Shown here: in pieces, positions 34,765 through 48,402 of the stretch
How positions within the stretch are numbered: position 1 is the first letter of the stretch
How the letters are laid out: every line of letters starts with the position of its first letter
Source of the DNA: Mytilus edulis
Lineage: Eukaryota > Mollusca > Bivalvia > Mytilida > Mytilidae
Length of the DNA stretch: 64,000 bases
Direction of reading: 5' to 3'
Assembly (NCBI RefSeq): GCF_963676685.1
Contig: NC_092350.1
Location: forward strand, 62,551,674 to 62,615,673
Position numbers and translations under genes: made by a program
Notes under the pieces: model-generated
The model's input: the letters and a program-made list of their open reading frames with translations, nothing else
Database searches by the model: none
What the model was told of the DNA's origin: nothing

Positions 34765-35630
34765 GTTGCTCCGAAAGGGTAAGCAGATCCTGCTCCACAT
34801 GTGGCACCTGTCGTGTTGCTAATGTTATTACAAACCCGGTTAATAATCTAATTCAGTAAGTCACATTCGTGGTGAAAAGGAAAGTGGATTGTAATTACGA
34901 CATTAGGAACATTATCGATATCATCTGTGAAACAGTTATTCCATACGGTCAACCAACTAGTGATGGCGTCCATAAAATTTACGAATGGATGACTTCAACT
35001 TAGCCATTTGAAACTCTTGGTTTAATATCTTCCTTATGAGTAGCAACCCTTATTAAAGAACTCATTATAGGAAATACAAGCCCGGGAATATCGTTTCAAT
35101 TAGGAGATTAACAGTTCACTTTAAAAGAGGGACGATAGATACCAGAGGGACAGTCAAACTCACCAATCGAAAATAAACTGACAACGCCATGGCTAAAAAT
35201 GAAAAAAAGACAAACAGAAAAACAATAGTACACATGACACAACATAGAAAACTAAAGAATAAGCAACACGAACCCAACCAAAACTAGGGGTGATCTCTGG
35301 TGCTCCGGAAGGGTAAGCAGATCCTGCTCCACATGTGGCACCCGTCGTGTTGCTCATGTTATAACAAATCTGGAAATAGTCTAATTCGATAGGTCACATT
35401 CATGAAAGGGAAAGGGATTGTAGTTATGACGTAAAGAATATATCCGATATCATCTGAAACGGTTGCTAGTATTACAACGGTCAATCAACTCGTGATGTCT
35501 GTAAAATTTACAAAGGGATGATTTCAACTTCACCATTTGGAACTCTTGGTTTAATAGCTTCCATGTGAGCAGCAACCCTCTACCAAGAAACTCATGATAG
35601 AAAATACAAGCACAGGAATATCTTAAACTG
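34765..35630 (-). repeat. Tandem pair of the CCACATGTGGAG repeat, minus orientation
   Basis: Two copies of AAGCAGATCCTGCTCCACAT lie 534 bp apart (34781 and 35315). Each is followed by related sequence (GGAACTCTTGGTTTAATA, AGCAACCCT). The block 35125-35300 is the inverse of 31000-31170. Confidence 0.65.
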
Positions 35631-35634
35631 ATCT

Positions 35635-36075
35635 AATCAGAAACTAGTATATGTAAACTAAGCATGTTTCAAAGTCGATAGACCATGACTGAGGGGCAGG
35701 GCCAAATATTCTTAATGGAAATGAGATGTGCTAATGATTATTCAACTGAATATCAATTAACATTATCCTACAACTAATGGTTCCCTTGAACTGACCGAAT
35801 CACAAACTAATGCGTGTTAAATTTAAGTCAGCAAAATTTTCAAAGTTAATAGAGCATGACTTAGGGGGTGGAGCCAAACTATCTCCATGGAAATGAGATA
35901 TTCCAATGCTTATACAACTCCATACCATATATGATTGACCTACCACTTCAGGTTCACCATAAACTAGACCTAACCAAAAAACTAATACATTGTTGACGCC
36001 ACTGTTTCTGTCGCCAACGCCTGAAACAGCATACCATGTATCGCTCTCTGACTCCGTCAAGGCGAGACAAAAACT
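35635..36075. repeat. Two imperfect units of about 170 bp
   Basis: CAAAGTCGATAGACCATGACT (35670) and CAAAGTTAATAGAGCATGACT (35839) mark two diverged units, each followed by a GGGCAGGGCCAAA or GGGGTGGAGCCAAA block and GGAAATGAGAT. Family unknown. Confidence 0.5.
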
Positions 36076-37109
36076 CATCACAGAGGTGTAATACCACAAT
36101 CGGTTTTCTCCATTTTGTTAAATTTGCACTTTTTTATAGATTGTGCAGAATTTAACGAATGTTTCAAATAAAGAAATATTTGGCATGAGTTAAGTTTTAT
36201 CCTATCCAGTACTATATACAAAATTTCACATAACATTTCATTGCATACTAGTATAAATGTCTGATTATTTTCCACATATTAAGAATGTCTCTCTGGTATC
36301 TTTAACTCTTCTTTTTCTGTCATAAACAATACTGGAATGTGTCATGATAAAAGAACAAATTACAAAATAAATATTTTATTGTATTAGCAAAGTGCATTCA
36401 TCAATCAATAACTGGGACATAACGTAACAAATCTAATTTTGTAATAACTAACAATATGTGTGTATTGAATGATTTCAAATGAAAAACTTGGTTAATAGTC
36501 TTCACACACTCACTTGTTTAATATGAGCATAGCACATAACACATTTTCTCAAATCCTTATAATCCTGTTGCATTAATTTTTGAATTTACAGTACTTTTAT
36601 ATTTCAAATGATTATAATTTAATTGATGCTTGCTACAAATGTGAATGTTAAAAACATTAAATATAACTTGATATGCAGACAATTTTTTCGTAAAAGTAAA
36701 AACAAAATTCTTTAATATGGTATATATTTCCTTCATGGAACGTTCCATTTAAAATCATTACTCTAGTTAGTAAGTTTCTAATTTTGGCACTTCATAGATT
36801 CATAAGTTAACATAATACAGCAAAAAATGTTCTATACACCTTTTAAGATTTTCTGATTTGTGAACTTTTTAAAACAAAATTATGCACAAGATTATATTGT
36901 GTTAGAAAAAAGATACTTTCAAATAGAATATTTCCAGAATGAGTCAACAATGAGAAATCTTCATCTGTGTAAATAATTTTGTTAATTTCAAATACCAATA
37001 AAAATAATGTACAGTTGGGTTAAGTTTGATTCACACACACATTTCTTATTCAAACATAATATGGATGATTATACAGAAACTTGAAAAAAATAATATAGGT
37101 CCAACATCC

Positions 37110-39104
37110 GGGTACTTATAAAGTGAGAAACGGAATCGAAACGAAACGAAACGAAATATAACGAAACGAAACGAAATACAACGAAACGCAACGAAATACA
37201 ACGAAACGAAACGAAATATAACGAAACGAAATGTAAAAATGAAGAAACGAAACCCTCTTCAAAAGCATCAAATATATTGCCCCTCCCCAGCCCATTTAGT
37301 TCAAAAGAAATTGACCTCAATCATAATACAAATACTTCAAAATAAAACTATTATACGAATGTCATGTATAAAGAAGTCTTTTCAACGACCCTGTAATTGG
37401 GCAGGTCCATGATTTCAATACGGTTGGTGTAAAAGGGATTGAATTTGCCGTGCAGAAAGAGTCACGAACACAAATATTTAAATGGTGACGCCCCTCACAA
37501 GAAAAAATGATCTCCCCTTTCTCAAGTTTCTGGGATTTACCGAGTTTAATAAGACCGGTCGGTTAAAATGCTATGTAAGTACTTATATTCGAAAAAAATT
37601 ATTAGGACAGGAACTTGTTTTTCCCCAATAGTACCGACCGTGCAAGGGCTTTATAGCCAGTCAAGGTCGTTAAAAACTCCCGTAGTAGCCAATAGTTCTC
37701 CGTTTCTGATATAAAGGCCAAAAGATTTTTTTCAACGGCTTTTTATAGTTCGTTCCTATATTGGACGGTCTTCAACAATGAGCAAAGCCTGTACCGCATA
37801 GTCAGCTATAAAATGCCCCGAAACGACAAATGTAAAACCATTCAAATGAGAAAACTAACGGCCTAATTAATGTACAAAAAATTAACGAAAAAAAACAAAT
37901 ATGTAACACAGCAACAAACGGCAACCACTGAATTACAGGCTCCTGACTTGGGACAGGCACATACATATACACATACATGCATACTGTGGCGGGGTAAACA
38001 TGTTAGCGGGATCCCAACCCTCCCGTAACGTGGGACAGTGATGTAACAGTAAAATATAGGAACGAACTATAAAAATCAATTGAAAAGGGCTTAACTCATC
38101 AGATGGATACAAATAGAAATACATAGACAAAAACCAGAGTGGAATCGTTTTCGAAATTCTTGCACAAAACAGGGTAAAACATTCATATCTTATTATATTA
38201 TGTTCTCGTCCTGAATATTTATTTAACTTGCCACTGGACGTTAAAGACCATTTATATACATTAACCCTGAAACCCCTAAAATACTCTTAAAATAAATCAT
38301 TTTTTTATTCACAATTTATTATGACCTGGGCTATTGAAATATTTTGCCATTATGGTCTATAAAGATATCAGATATCAGCTGGTTAGCTACTAAAAATTGC
38401 AATGACTCAACATCAAAATGTTTTTAAGTTCTGTTTCCTTAACTACTAACACTGTCGAAATAAATTTTAAAATGTACATGTATAAGGGTACTTACATTTT
38501 CTTTTCCTTCTCATTGGGCTCCATTTTGCGTAATAACGGTTGAATAAAAAATATTCCTTTTATATATACCCGGCTGGAGCCCGTGCAACATCTGGTGCTG
38601 AATGCGTTTTAGAAAACTTCAAAGACCTTTGATTTTTTTTCTCACGCTCACAACTTACCCATATATAAACTCAGGCATGATAAAGGGAGCCGACAGGATG
38701 AAAGACAATGCCTTTAAAAAGTATTTTTGGAACATCAAAGTGTTATATTGTACGTCAGAACGGGTAGCACGTACACACGGGCTTGTAGAAAAGTGTGCAG
38801 TCTTTCAATAAACAATAAATTAATTTACAATCCTCAATTAAGAGATCAAAGGAGTTTTTCTTTTCATCTTACATACTGTTTTAGCGTGGTTGTAACAATG
38901 ATAACTACATCAACAGCACCACACAATTGCATAACATAAGGGTCAGATTCATTTCGTTGTATTTCGTTTCTTCATTTTTTCATTTCGTTTCGTTATATTT
39001 CGTTTCGTTTCGTTGTATTTCGTTTCGTTTCGTTATATTTCGTTTCGTTTCGTTATATTTCGTTTCGTTTCGTTTCGATTCCGTTTCTCACTTTATAAGT
39101 ACCC
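37110..39104. mobile_element. 2-kb foldback transposon with CGAAA-repeat arms and 9-bp target duplication
   Basis: The left arm starts GGGTACTTATAAAGTGAG and runs through an array of ACGAAACGAAAC units to about 37240. The right arm (38950-39104) is the inverse and ends CTCACTTTATAAGTACCC. The element is flanked by CCAACATCC on both sides (37101-37109 and 39105-39113). Long repetitive inverted arms and a 9-bp duplication suggest a foldback derivative of a Mutator- or Merlin-like transposon. The interior holds an inverted dispersed repeat and no transposase. Confidence 0.85.
37735..38130 (-). repeat. Inverted copy of the GATGAGTTGAGCC repeat, inside the foldback element
   Basis: Reverse-complement match to 22985-23330. 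It lies between the arms of the element at 37110-39104 and so may be a nested insertion or captured cargo. Confidence 0.65.
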
Positions 39105-39113
39105 CCAACATCC

Positions 39114-41114
39114 AGGTATCTAGGGTAAAAACATTATATATTAAAACTAACTTTCATAATTTCATTTAGTTGTATCAACAGCACAAATACGATTTTCAAC
39201 ACATATCTTTAGAAAACATACGACTAGAACACAAAATTTTTTTGTACATTACATTTCATTTTTGCATAGTAAATATATTGATTGGTCTGGATTTCTCTTT
39301 CAATAAGCACCTAAAAATAAAGCAATTAGAAAAAAACACCTAGTAAATCAGTTATTCATTCCAAAAATATCTTGTATCAGAATGTTTTCACCAATATCAA
39401 TTATACAAATTTCAAACTGGAGCTTTTCGAATGAATATTTCAAATGTGTACTTTTTATCGTTATACATATATAACATATTTCAGTAAAATGGAAACATTT
39501 CAAAACTATTTAATATAAATTCAGAAATGATTGTGTGCATTTATTTTTGAGCTTTTCTCATTTTAGACTAAAATGCAATTTTAATTTTTGCCATATTGAG
39601 AAATATCCTGTTTAATCAAAAGCTCATATATAAGGACATGCTGTGAGTATTTTCAGTATTATATAATAAGTAAGGCTTATACATGTTTTCAACACGAAGG
39701 TCCCATGCAGGTTTGTTAGAACTGGTTGAATAAAAAAATGTTTACTATTGGTCTTATCTATTTGTTCTGTGGCAGTTGAAAAAGATTTAAAAAACAAAAT
39801 TTGTTCAAAGTTATTCTGTACGCATAAAAAAGTAATTTTGTGTTTTCAAATTATTAATAGTTTGTTTTTTTTCAAGACAAAATAAAGGGAGTTTTGATTT
39901 TTTAAGAAACTACATTTTAATACCCGTTTTCATATTTAAAAATTACCATTTATTTTTTAAACAATCTTTATTAAATTGTTTCTCTGGTGTTAAAATGAAA
40001 AAATAAAAAAATTATCACATTTAAAAACATTGTTTCAAAACTTATTCTTCTTATATAATAATTGACTGTGAACAAGAAATTTTAAATCAACTTAAAATTA
40101 ATATGACACCTAATATGTTTAATAATTATAAATGATATTTATCTATGACTTTCAAAAAGGTAATTCAGAAAACCATAAATATAAAATTTTCATGCATGGG
40201 TTAGTTTTTGCAACTATGAAAAATGTGTGAATGGTTTGTAGAATGCAACAGTGTCGATGTGAGTTTCCAACTTATTGTTGTATCAGGAATTTTGCCCCAG
40301 CGAGACATAAAATTATGTATTGGAATCAGAGCAATGACAACTTAAATAAATACACATTTTAACATTAACCATTTCAAAAGCAGTGATATTGTTGTCTTTT
40401 TTCAAAACTACCTCTACCGTTTTTTATTGGGAAAAATGCACATTTTTATTGAAATTGGGAAATATTATTCTAAACACATCTCCGATTTTTTACTGACCTT
40501 TGCTGATTTTTTTGCACTGTTTTTTCATGTACATTTTGGTTGTCAGACATTTTCAACCTTTAGGATAGGGGAAAGAAACAGAAGCAATGATGGTACTTAA
40601 TGCATTGAAAACCACATGTGTTACAAACACCATGATGATTCTGATCAGAAAACCGGATCTCAAAAGTGCTTTATAATATCAAAATAATAACATGAATACG
40701 ATATTTACAAACATTACTACCAATGCCATCACTGTTTAGGGAAAATGTAGACCTTTTTGGGAGGAATTTTAAGCCATTTTTTTTAGTAATTGGGAATTTT
40801 CTCTAGGGGAAAAGGCCGAATTTCGGCTGTTATTTGAGGCAAACAATATCACTGAAAAGAATCCCAACAATAAAAAAACAAAACAGTATCACAGGTTCTG
40901 GGTCTTTTAAATTTAAATACTGGTTAAATGTTTGGCCTAAAATATAAATAAACATTATTAGCACGGTATATCATTGCTTTAATTGACCTGTGTGAATTCT
41001 TTATGATTTGCCAATGTTTAAATCTATTTTCTGTTGTATAGATCTTTTAAGCTTTGAAATCTTTTCCACTTTATGCACTTTAAACTTTAAATTACAATGA
41101 TACTTTCAATTAAT
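39114..41114. other. AT-rich stretch without recognisable features
   Basis: Two kilobases of intergenic sequence between the foldback element and the TTAA MITE. No reading frame with coding character, no splice-consistent exons and no repeat shared with the rest of the window were noticed. Confidence 0.4.
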
Positions 41115-41118
41115 TTAA

Positions 41119-41503
41119 GTGCTAGTCTACCTAAGAATCAGGCAGTGGTGAAAACCTGTCAAACAAAAACCCACTCAGGTTGACATTAATTTATGTTCAA
41201 AATGGATAATGATGCAAAAATATAACATTCGTTTCATTGTCCTGTTCTGGTAATTGGAGATAAAATTTGGTTAAAATGCACTAGAAATGAACAATCATGG
41301 GGAGCTAACTCTGTAATTTGCTATCATTCTAACCAAAGTTTGTCTAAAGATTTCTCAAGTTACCAGACACGCAGACACTACAGACCTACCATTTCTAACT
41401 CAGGATGAATGTTACTTCAATATATGATGGCTAGGTAGGTGGGTTTTTTACAGCCATGTTTTGATTTTTTTCAAAATTGCCTGATTCTTACAAAGACTGG
41501 CAC
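41119..41503. mobile_element. MITE flanked by TTAA
   Basis: Ends GTGCTAGTCT (left) and AGACTGGCAC (right), with inner arms AAGAATCAGGCA / TGCCTGATTCTT, and TTAA at 41115-41118 and 41504-41507. The TTAA target is typical of piggyBac-derived elements. Confidence 0.7.
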
Positions 41504-41921
41504 TTAATTATCTTAATGTCTCTTTTCTGAGAAACAATACAGTGAACTGTGCTAAAAGGTACAAAGATTGGAAACATTCTTCCTTTTCATGCTTAATTGC
41601 TGGTTTCAAACATAAATATACCCAAAATAATGTAAAATAGAATTTGTTCTAAGATGAATGATCCAACTGCTTTAAAAAGCAAAATTGACAATCAAGTTTT
41701 GTTCTATCCATGTCTACAGAATCAGATGAAAATGTTGGCACAATATTTAAAAAGATACAATACAATAAATGTAAATTAAAATGTATTTTAACATAATAAT
41801 CATGTATGGGACATCTGTTCTAATCATACTTATGTATTTGTTTTTTAATATTCCTGCAAATGGTCAATTTTCATTAAATTTTAGATTTTATAAGAGACCT
41901 AATAAAACTGATTGTTGTTTA

Positions 41922-42193
41922 TGGTGGTACCTAACACACGGGGAATAACTCTGTAAAATCAGCTAAACGTTTGAATTACGTTGTGTTGTTAAGGGAATTC
42001 TAAGCTTCTCAATGATCAAAATTAGTGTTTGTCACTCTGTAATATAACCAGTGTAATTTTTTTGATAAATTGGTTGGTTCAAATTTTTTGAAATTTTTAT
42101 ATTCTTGTCAAAGGGTCAAAGTAAATACTTTGTCAAAATTTCATGAAAATTAAACGAGCCAAATTAATTATAGTGAAGGTGTTGGGTACCACC
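41922..42193. mobile_element. MITE (GGTGGTACC family), copy 1, TTA target site
   Basis: Ends TGGTGGTACCTAACAC and GTTGGGTACCACC, with TTA on each side. The interior matches 63102-63360 in inverse orientation (CTCAATGATCAAAAT, TTAAACGAGCC). A TTA duplication suggests PIF/Harbinger. Confidence 0.7.
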
Positions 42194-42827
42194 TTAAATA
42201 ATGCAAAAGTATCCAGGTTGATACATATAATAATGATTTTATTGTATTAATACAATTATTATTAATACTTTGTTATTCAAAGACAAGAAATTGTTGATTG
42301 TGCAATGAATACAAAACCTCTTTCTGTGAATCTATTTTAAATCTATAAAGTCTCCTAAAAAATCATTACAGCTGCCTTTGTAAGAGAAAAAGGACAGATA
42401 ACATCACAAAAAATATTCTAATTATTGCAATGGAACAAAAGTGAAGTGAAACATTGATTGTACACCATACAATAGCTTAGTCGAGAAAATAGTTTTGTGT
42501 CAAAATTAAGATTACAAACATCAAAATTGTATATATTCCATTTACATTGTATCAAACAAATTATGCACAAAAACAGCAGGCAATAATGTAACATAATCAA
42601 ACACATTCAAACACTGTCAAATTTTAAGCATCCCAAAAAAGCAAGAAATTGTCATTACACCAAAGAAAGCAATATCAATAAATAAAAAAATACAAATATA
42701 AATTTTGAGTTAGAAAATAAGTCACCATTGTATTAGTTTAATATTGTGCACATTACACATAATAACCAGGGTTCTTGACAATAATTTTAAAGACGAGTCT
42801 AAAGAATCCTCTATTTTCTGAATAGTG

Positions 42828-42940
42828 AGTCCAGGTACTCACCACTTTTGACCATGGCAAGTACAGGAACTTGCCATTTTTGAGGTGAGTCCAGGGACTT
42901 GTCATTTTTGAGGTGAGTCCAGGGACTTGTCATTTTGGCA
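42828..42940. repeat. Short tandem repeat, about 30 bp, roughly three to four units
   Basis: Units of GTGAGTCCAGGGACTTGTCA plus TTTTTGAG recur at 42881 and 42913, with a diverged unit before them. A related GAGTCCAGGATTCATGGACTC lies near 43150. Confidence 0.7.
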
Positions 42941-43563
42941 ATGAAGAATCCAATGGTTAGAAGGAAATTTGTTCCTACTATATAATTTATTATTCCCAAT
43001 GAAATAATCAAGCAAGGATATGACATCTAATTCAGACTACTTAAAAAAATTAATATATAAATTGTTGATAAGTGTGCTCAGCTGGTAAATAGTTTTTTTC
43101 AATTTTAAGGAACATTTGGACTCCTGCTGAATCCAGATAGATTTTCATGAGTCCAGGATTCATGGACTCATCATAGTGAAAATCCTGATAGCACCAGGAT
43201 AAGTTCAGAATGTAGAAGATTTGGGATAAAAAAGATGTTTATGTCTGGTCTTTTGAGAGGAGTTAAAAGTTTCTTTCCATAAATTCCCCATTGACATGTT
43301 GTCAAAAATACTTTAAATGTGTGCAAATAACAATTTATAGACCAATTAGTTATGGGCATACCTTTTCCATATACCTAATTATACATGTAATAGAAAATAA
43401 AAAAAGACAATTAAATAGAAAGGGACACAGTCTTTGAACTTCAACCGGAAAAAATATGATCCCTTTCACAAATCACACTCTCTACTCTTGTTAACATAAA
43501 AGGGTCAAAATTATATCCTTATAAGTTTTAAACGTCAATAAAACAAACAAAAACTCTGCATTA

Positions 43564-43756
43564 GGGCTATTCCAGAGAAAAAATGTTTGGGGGGGGGTTG
43601 GAAGGCACATTGTATTAATAATACATGGGTGATGGGTATCAGAGCAACTTTTCACACTATAATGCACTATAATTCTCAATTACAATTGTCTGGGTGGCGG
43701 GTGCTGACAAAAACTGCCTTCCAACCCCCTCGTACATTTTTTTTCTGGAATAGCCC
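43564..43756. mobile_element. 193-bp palindromic MITE with TTA target site
   Basis: Ends GGGCTATTCCAGAGAAAAAA and the inverse of TTTTTCTGGAATAGCCC; inner arms GGGGGTTGGAAGGCA / TGCCTTCCAACCCCC. TTA at 43561-43563 and 43757-43759. Confidence 0.8.
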
Positions 43757-44095
43757 TTATCACAAACAAATAATACCCAAATAAAAAAAAAGTTTAAATT
43801 TGTTTACACTTTTTAAATCATTGGTTTTTAAATCAAAAGAGACAAGTGTTACAGCTTTTACTTTACATTTTGGAGTCCCAACTTTTTCAACATGCAACCA
43901 CAATATTTTTAAATGTAATGTATTACGCAACATATACATTATATATTACATAGGACACTTGTATAAATGTTAGGTACCAGCTCAAAGGCTTCAGATGAAA
44001 CAATCATTAAATACTAAATAATGTTAATGAATTAGAAAAAATACTCTCAACCTTTAAACAATTTTTAAAATAACCTAAATAATGACCTATCGCAG

Positions 44096-47000
44096 CTATG
44101 TTTTCACTCTCATAACTTTTGATAACCTACTCCTGTCATCAAATAGACTCCTTATGAGTAAAACTTGGGTTAAACCTACTGAAATCATGACAAAGGCTTG
44201 AACTGCAGATAAAAAGTTTACACGGTTAAAGCTGATTTCTTGGGCATTTCTGTCTCTAGCTTCAAAGTTCCGTAACATTGTCTGTGCTAGTTCTGTCTGG
44301 TCCAAATTGGTTTGCACATTGTCTATCAGTTTCTGAAAAAAAAGTAAAATCTGTACATCATGGCATGCTAATGGTGTGTTATTAAAATTAGTATATTGTT
44401 TTTGTTATAGCCTTCATCTCTATGAGAAATTACAGGTATGTCAACTCAGAAGCCATATGTTTATTCATTCTTAGATCTCTAGATACTAGTATACTATGGA
44501 TTCATCTATTTTCGTGGGTACCAATTTTCGTGTTTGAGGAAATCTTGCATGTTTGTGGATATGAGAAATCTACTAATGAATTACATACTTCTCTCAAAAT
44601 TTGCATATTTCATTAAAAATCAAGACAGACAATTGTGCTATCTGCCACTTCAAAATCCAAGGAGGAAGACACTACAGCCTTCTTAATAATTGTAATGTGT
44701 AGGGCCTAAAATAAAATATTGTTGTTTCCCCAATCCTGACCGACCCTGCAAAAATAGCCAGACTTATATAATTTTATTGTCAAAACTAAGTAAAATATTA
44801 TTTTATTCATTTCAGAGTTTCAGGCTTGCCAGATTGACGGATATTGTTCCAGCTATTTGGAAAAAATAAAATTATTTACCTACCTACCTACCCACACCTA
44901 GATTGGCAGGGTCGGGATTGGGGAAACAAACATTATATTAATTTAGGCCTAGATGTTTATATTTCTCTCACATTTATTGTTGGGTTGTGTGTTAATTATA
45001 ATGATGTATATAAAAACTTTTCTAAATAAAATAAACAGAGAATGTGTCCATTGGGACACAGATGATTCCCCCACTTGCATATAACCTTATGAAGGAACAT
45101 TACTCGAGAAAGGTTAAAGTGATTCTACTCAATTTTGTTCTTGATTTGAGTTTTTTGGTAATAAGCATATGCATTATGTATAATTTTCATAACCATGATT
45201 ACATTTAGTTCAGGTAAACTGAAGTAAGAGAACGGTAACCAATTTCAAGAAGTATGGAAGGACATACAGACGGACAAGGACACAAGGGTAGAACTAATTT
45301 CTAAAACCTCTCCTTTATGGCCAGGACATAAAAAATTCAGACATTTAAATACCTGAAAATCGTCTACAGTCATATCAATCAATGTTCCAAGTTCTTCCTT
45401 AGCGTTTTTCCAATTTGTTGTATTTTCATCGTCATTCTCATCTGATAATATTTCAAAGAACACCAACTTTGAGGAAAATCTACTGAATGTGTTGTCAAAG
45501 CACAGCTGGTAATCACCTTCTATATCAGCTGTGAACCTGTTAAATAAATTTTAACTACAATTGTTATTACAATCCCCTTCCCTATTCATGAATGTGACCG
45601 AAATTATACTATTTACTTGGTTTGTAATAACATGAGCAACAAGATGGGTGCCACCTGTGGAGCAGCATCTGCTTACCCTTCCGGAGCACCTTAGATTATC
45701 CCCAGTTTTCGGTGGGGTTCTTGTTGCTCAGTTTTCTATGTTGGTTCTTGTGTACTATTATTTGTCTGTTTGTCATTTTCATTTTTTAGCCATGGCGTCA
45801 GTTTATTTTTTTATTTAAGTGTTTGACTGTTCCACTGGTATCTTTTGCTCCTAAATTGCATACTGTATTAAAATTCAGAAATTATTGCAATGTTTTTATT
45901 ATTGTGTAAAATGCGACAGGTTTATAATCGCAAAAAATTCAAACTCGAAGTCTGAAATTTTATATATGAATGAAACATGATTTTTCTCAATATTACAAAA
46001 ATTAAAATCGCATTTTAGTCTACAATGACAAAATTGCAATAATAAATGCACTCAATATTTTTTTAATTTACCGACTGAAAATTCAGAAATTTTATCATTG
46101 TCAATAATGGGACAAGGTGTCTATTGCAATAATAAGAACTCACATTCAGATATCTGATACATAAATCAGTATGCGGCTTTTTCTTGAAATTGCTATAATA
46201 CGTCTTACATTTTTGTCCATTCCTCAAAAATTGCAATAATAATTGCATGCAACAATTTCGCAATTTACAGTTGTTAACTTACAAAATAAATGTCTATGTA
46301 TTTTGGACTCTTGTGGACAGTTACCTCAATTTTAACCATAACCCAATCTCCTTCTTTGTAAACTTAATATGATGTACCCAGATTGCCCTTAAAGTTAAAA
46401 CATTTTTTTTTCTACAGGTAATTGGTGTGTTAATTGCTTTGATTGATTGTTTTTGTTTAACAAAAGTGTCATACAAATAATAATAGTCTAAAAACATTAA
46501 GAATGTGATTAAAACATTCAGCTGATTTTTTCAGAGTTATCTCCCTGTAGTGTTATTTGTCTTTTTTTTTTTTTTTGTGTCATTGACATACACCTATACC
46601 TTACATATCTTTTATAATTCATATTCAGGGGTCTTACTTGTGGGCAGCATCCGATTTACCAGATTCTGTTAACAAAACTCTGCCATCAGGTGCCTGGAGA
46701 AAGAAGTTTATGTCCATGTCACCGCCATCAATAACCTGAAAAATCCCAAACATATCATTAAAATAAATAGCAAAATAAACTGTTAGTTATGTATATAGTT
46801 AGGCTAAACAGAAAAGTATATATGTGTGTTTACTGTAACCATTGTAACATGGTAGCATGCTGGAATAAAGGGTAAGTAGGTAGGTAGGAAATTATTTTTA
46901 TTCTTAATATTACTATTTCCATTGAGTCTATGGGATCAACATTATGACTTAAAGTGCTTAATAAAAAAAAATAGGGTAATCACACTGAGGACTTAATTCA

Positions 47001-48402
47001 ATTCCATTATCCCTATTGGAGCAGAGAAGTTTTTTTCTATGCAGTGATGTTTTTAAATGCAAAAATGATAGGCAAGGGAGATAAGTACAAATTTTGTTAG
47101 GAAATGAATGATGATCATATATAAATTATTAACCTAAAGATTGTCATTAACTTCCTTTAATTTTCAATCAATATGCATAAACATGATAAATATCGTTAAA
47201 TGAGGCAATACTCAAAATAAAATGATGAAAAATATTCACATTTTTATTGTGATTTCCTCTTGTTTGATTTCAGTTCTTTGTCTTTCACAATTTGTCTCTG
47301 TATAATATTTTCTGGACAATGATGCACAAATAATGCATTTTTCAAGTTTATTATATATTGTACAAAGAGAGTTTTAAAAAACAAATTATAAGATTTATTA
47401 AATATATTATTGTTCTATACCACAAGGAGAAGTAATATCATATTACAACAGGGTAAACGTAATACTTGTTGTTATACATAATAAATGATAACATAGCATG
47501 TAAATAAATGTTTAAATTTTTTTTTCTATCAATATTAACTTTCTTGTCGCTAAAATTGTTTTCTTTTGCATATTCTTTTAATATTTATTTGGAATAAGTA
47601 ATTTAAATTAAAACAAATATGTTTTATTGTCGCTCAATAGTTTCTTGTCGCTAAAATAATTCTTCTTGTTGCTTCTTGAATTGACACTTCTTGCATGTCT
47701 TGTCGCAAATTAGTGAGACCGGATTTAGAGGTATTTGAGCAGCAATATTATAAAACCAGGGGTTCAATTTGATAACGGACCTTTCACCAATAAGACTTTA
47801 AGGTTATAGTCGACATTAGTATGATTACTAACCTACTGACAAATTCAATAAAAATTAATCCGTTGGCTTATTGATCATGTGTTTGCGCTATAAAGTGTTG
47901 TTAACAAGCTTCTTTCAATAGTTTATTGTTTTATGGATATTAATCATTTAAAGGAGAGCATAAAATTCCATCAAAAGTTAAATTAACTTTAATTATTAAT
48001 TTCTACTGATTGATACAATCAGAATGGGCATGACCCCATGTATATCCTGTTTGTAAAAAAATATATTCTGATAAGATTTGACCAACCATTGTCTTTGAAA
48101 ATATAGGAGTGTTACCACTCATTTTAAAGCTTAGAGAACAAAGCAGTGATATTTCACAAAAATACAAACCATCCAATATGAGTTTGATTATTTTTTGCTA
48201 AATTGTTTGAAAGGGAGATTTTTTTCTGTATAAATTTCACCTGATATTCCACTTCAAACTCAATATTTCTCGTCTTGATGGTTTCAAAAAAACATGACTG
48301 ATGTCCTGCAGGAATATCAACTGTGAAATCATTGTCCATGCCTATTGCAATGTCTGCAAGACATAGAAATAACAAAATTTTAGGAAGAATTTCTATATTC
48401 AT
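44096..48402 (-). CDS. TMED5: p24 family cargo receptor, TMED1/TMED5 type (4 exons, 226 aa)
   Basis: p24 proteins cycle between ER and Golgi in COPII/COPI vesicles and select secretory cargo. Exons: 48402-48241, 46735-46638, 45536-45353, 44332-44096, all GT-AG with matching phases, 681 nt in total, close to the usual p24 length. An N-terminal signal peptide (about 21 residues, hydrophobic ILPKILLFLCLADIAIG) precedes a GOLD domain (FTVDIPAGHQSCFFETI, EVEYQVIDGGDMDINFFL, ADIEGDYQLCFDNTFSRFSS) with the paired cysteines. A coiled-coil stretch follows, then one transmembrane helix near the end (LSAVQAFVMISVGLTQVLLI) and a short basic cytosolic tail (SLFDDRSRLSKVMRVKT). The tail has no terminal KKxx but keeps a LF pair. 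The YQVIDGGDMD and KSDAAH segments point to the gamma subfamily (TMED1/5); the choice between these two is uncertain. Its start codon lies 715 bp from the divergent BRD10-like gene. Confidence 0.93.
44703..44950. mobile_element. Palindromic MITE in intron 3 of the TMED5-like gene
   Basis: Left arm GGCCTAAAATAAAATATTG followed by TTTCCCCAATCC; right arm GATTGGGGAAACAAACATTA followed by TTTAGGCCT. GACCGACCCTGC and GCAGGGTCGGG also pair. Confidence 0.75.
45040..45185. repeat. Dispersed repeat, uninterrupted copy (empty site of the 4.5-kb MITE)
   Basis: Shares CTTGCATATAAC, GGTTAAAGTGATTCTACTCA and CTTGATTTGAG with the sequences flanking the MITE at 4500-5043. Lies in intron 3 of the TMED5-like gene. 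Confidence 0.6.
45595..45850 (+). repeat. Dispersed repeat (CCACATGTGGAG family), intron 2 of the TMED5-like gene
   Basis: GGGTGCCACCTGTGGAGCAG, CTTCCGGAGCACC, GCCATGGCGTCAG and CTGGTATCTTTTGCTCC place it in the same family as 30895-31170. Confidence 0.6.
46739..48234. other. Intron 1 of the TMED5-like gene
   Basis: AT-rich. Around 47535-47705 the phrase TTCTTGTCGCTAAAAT recurs in variant form, a short local repeat. Nothing else was recognised. Confidence 0.4.
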
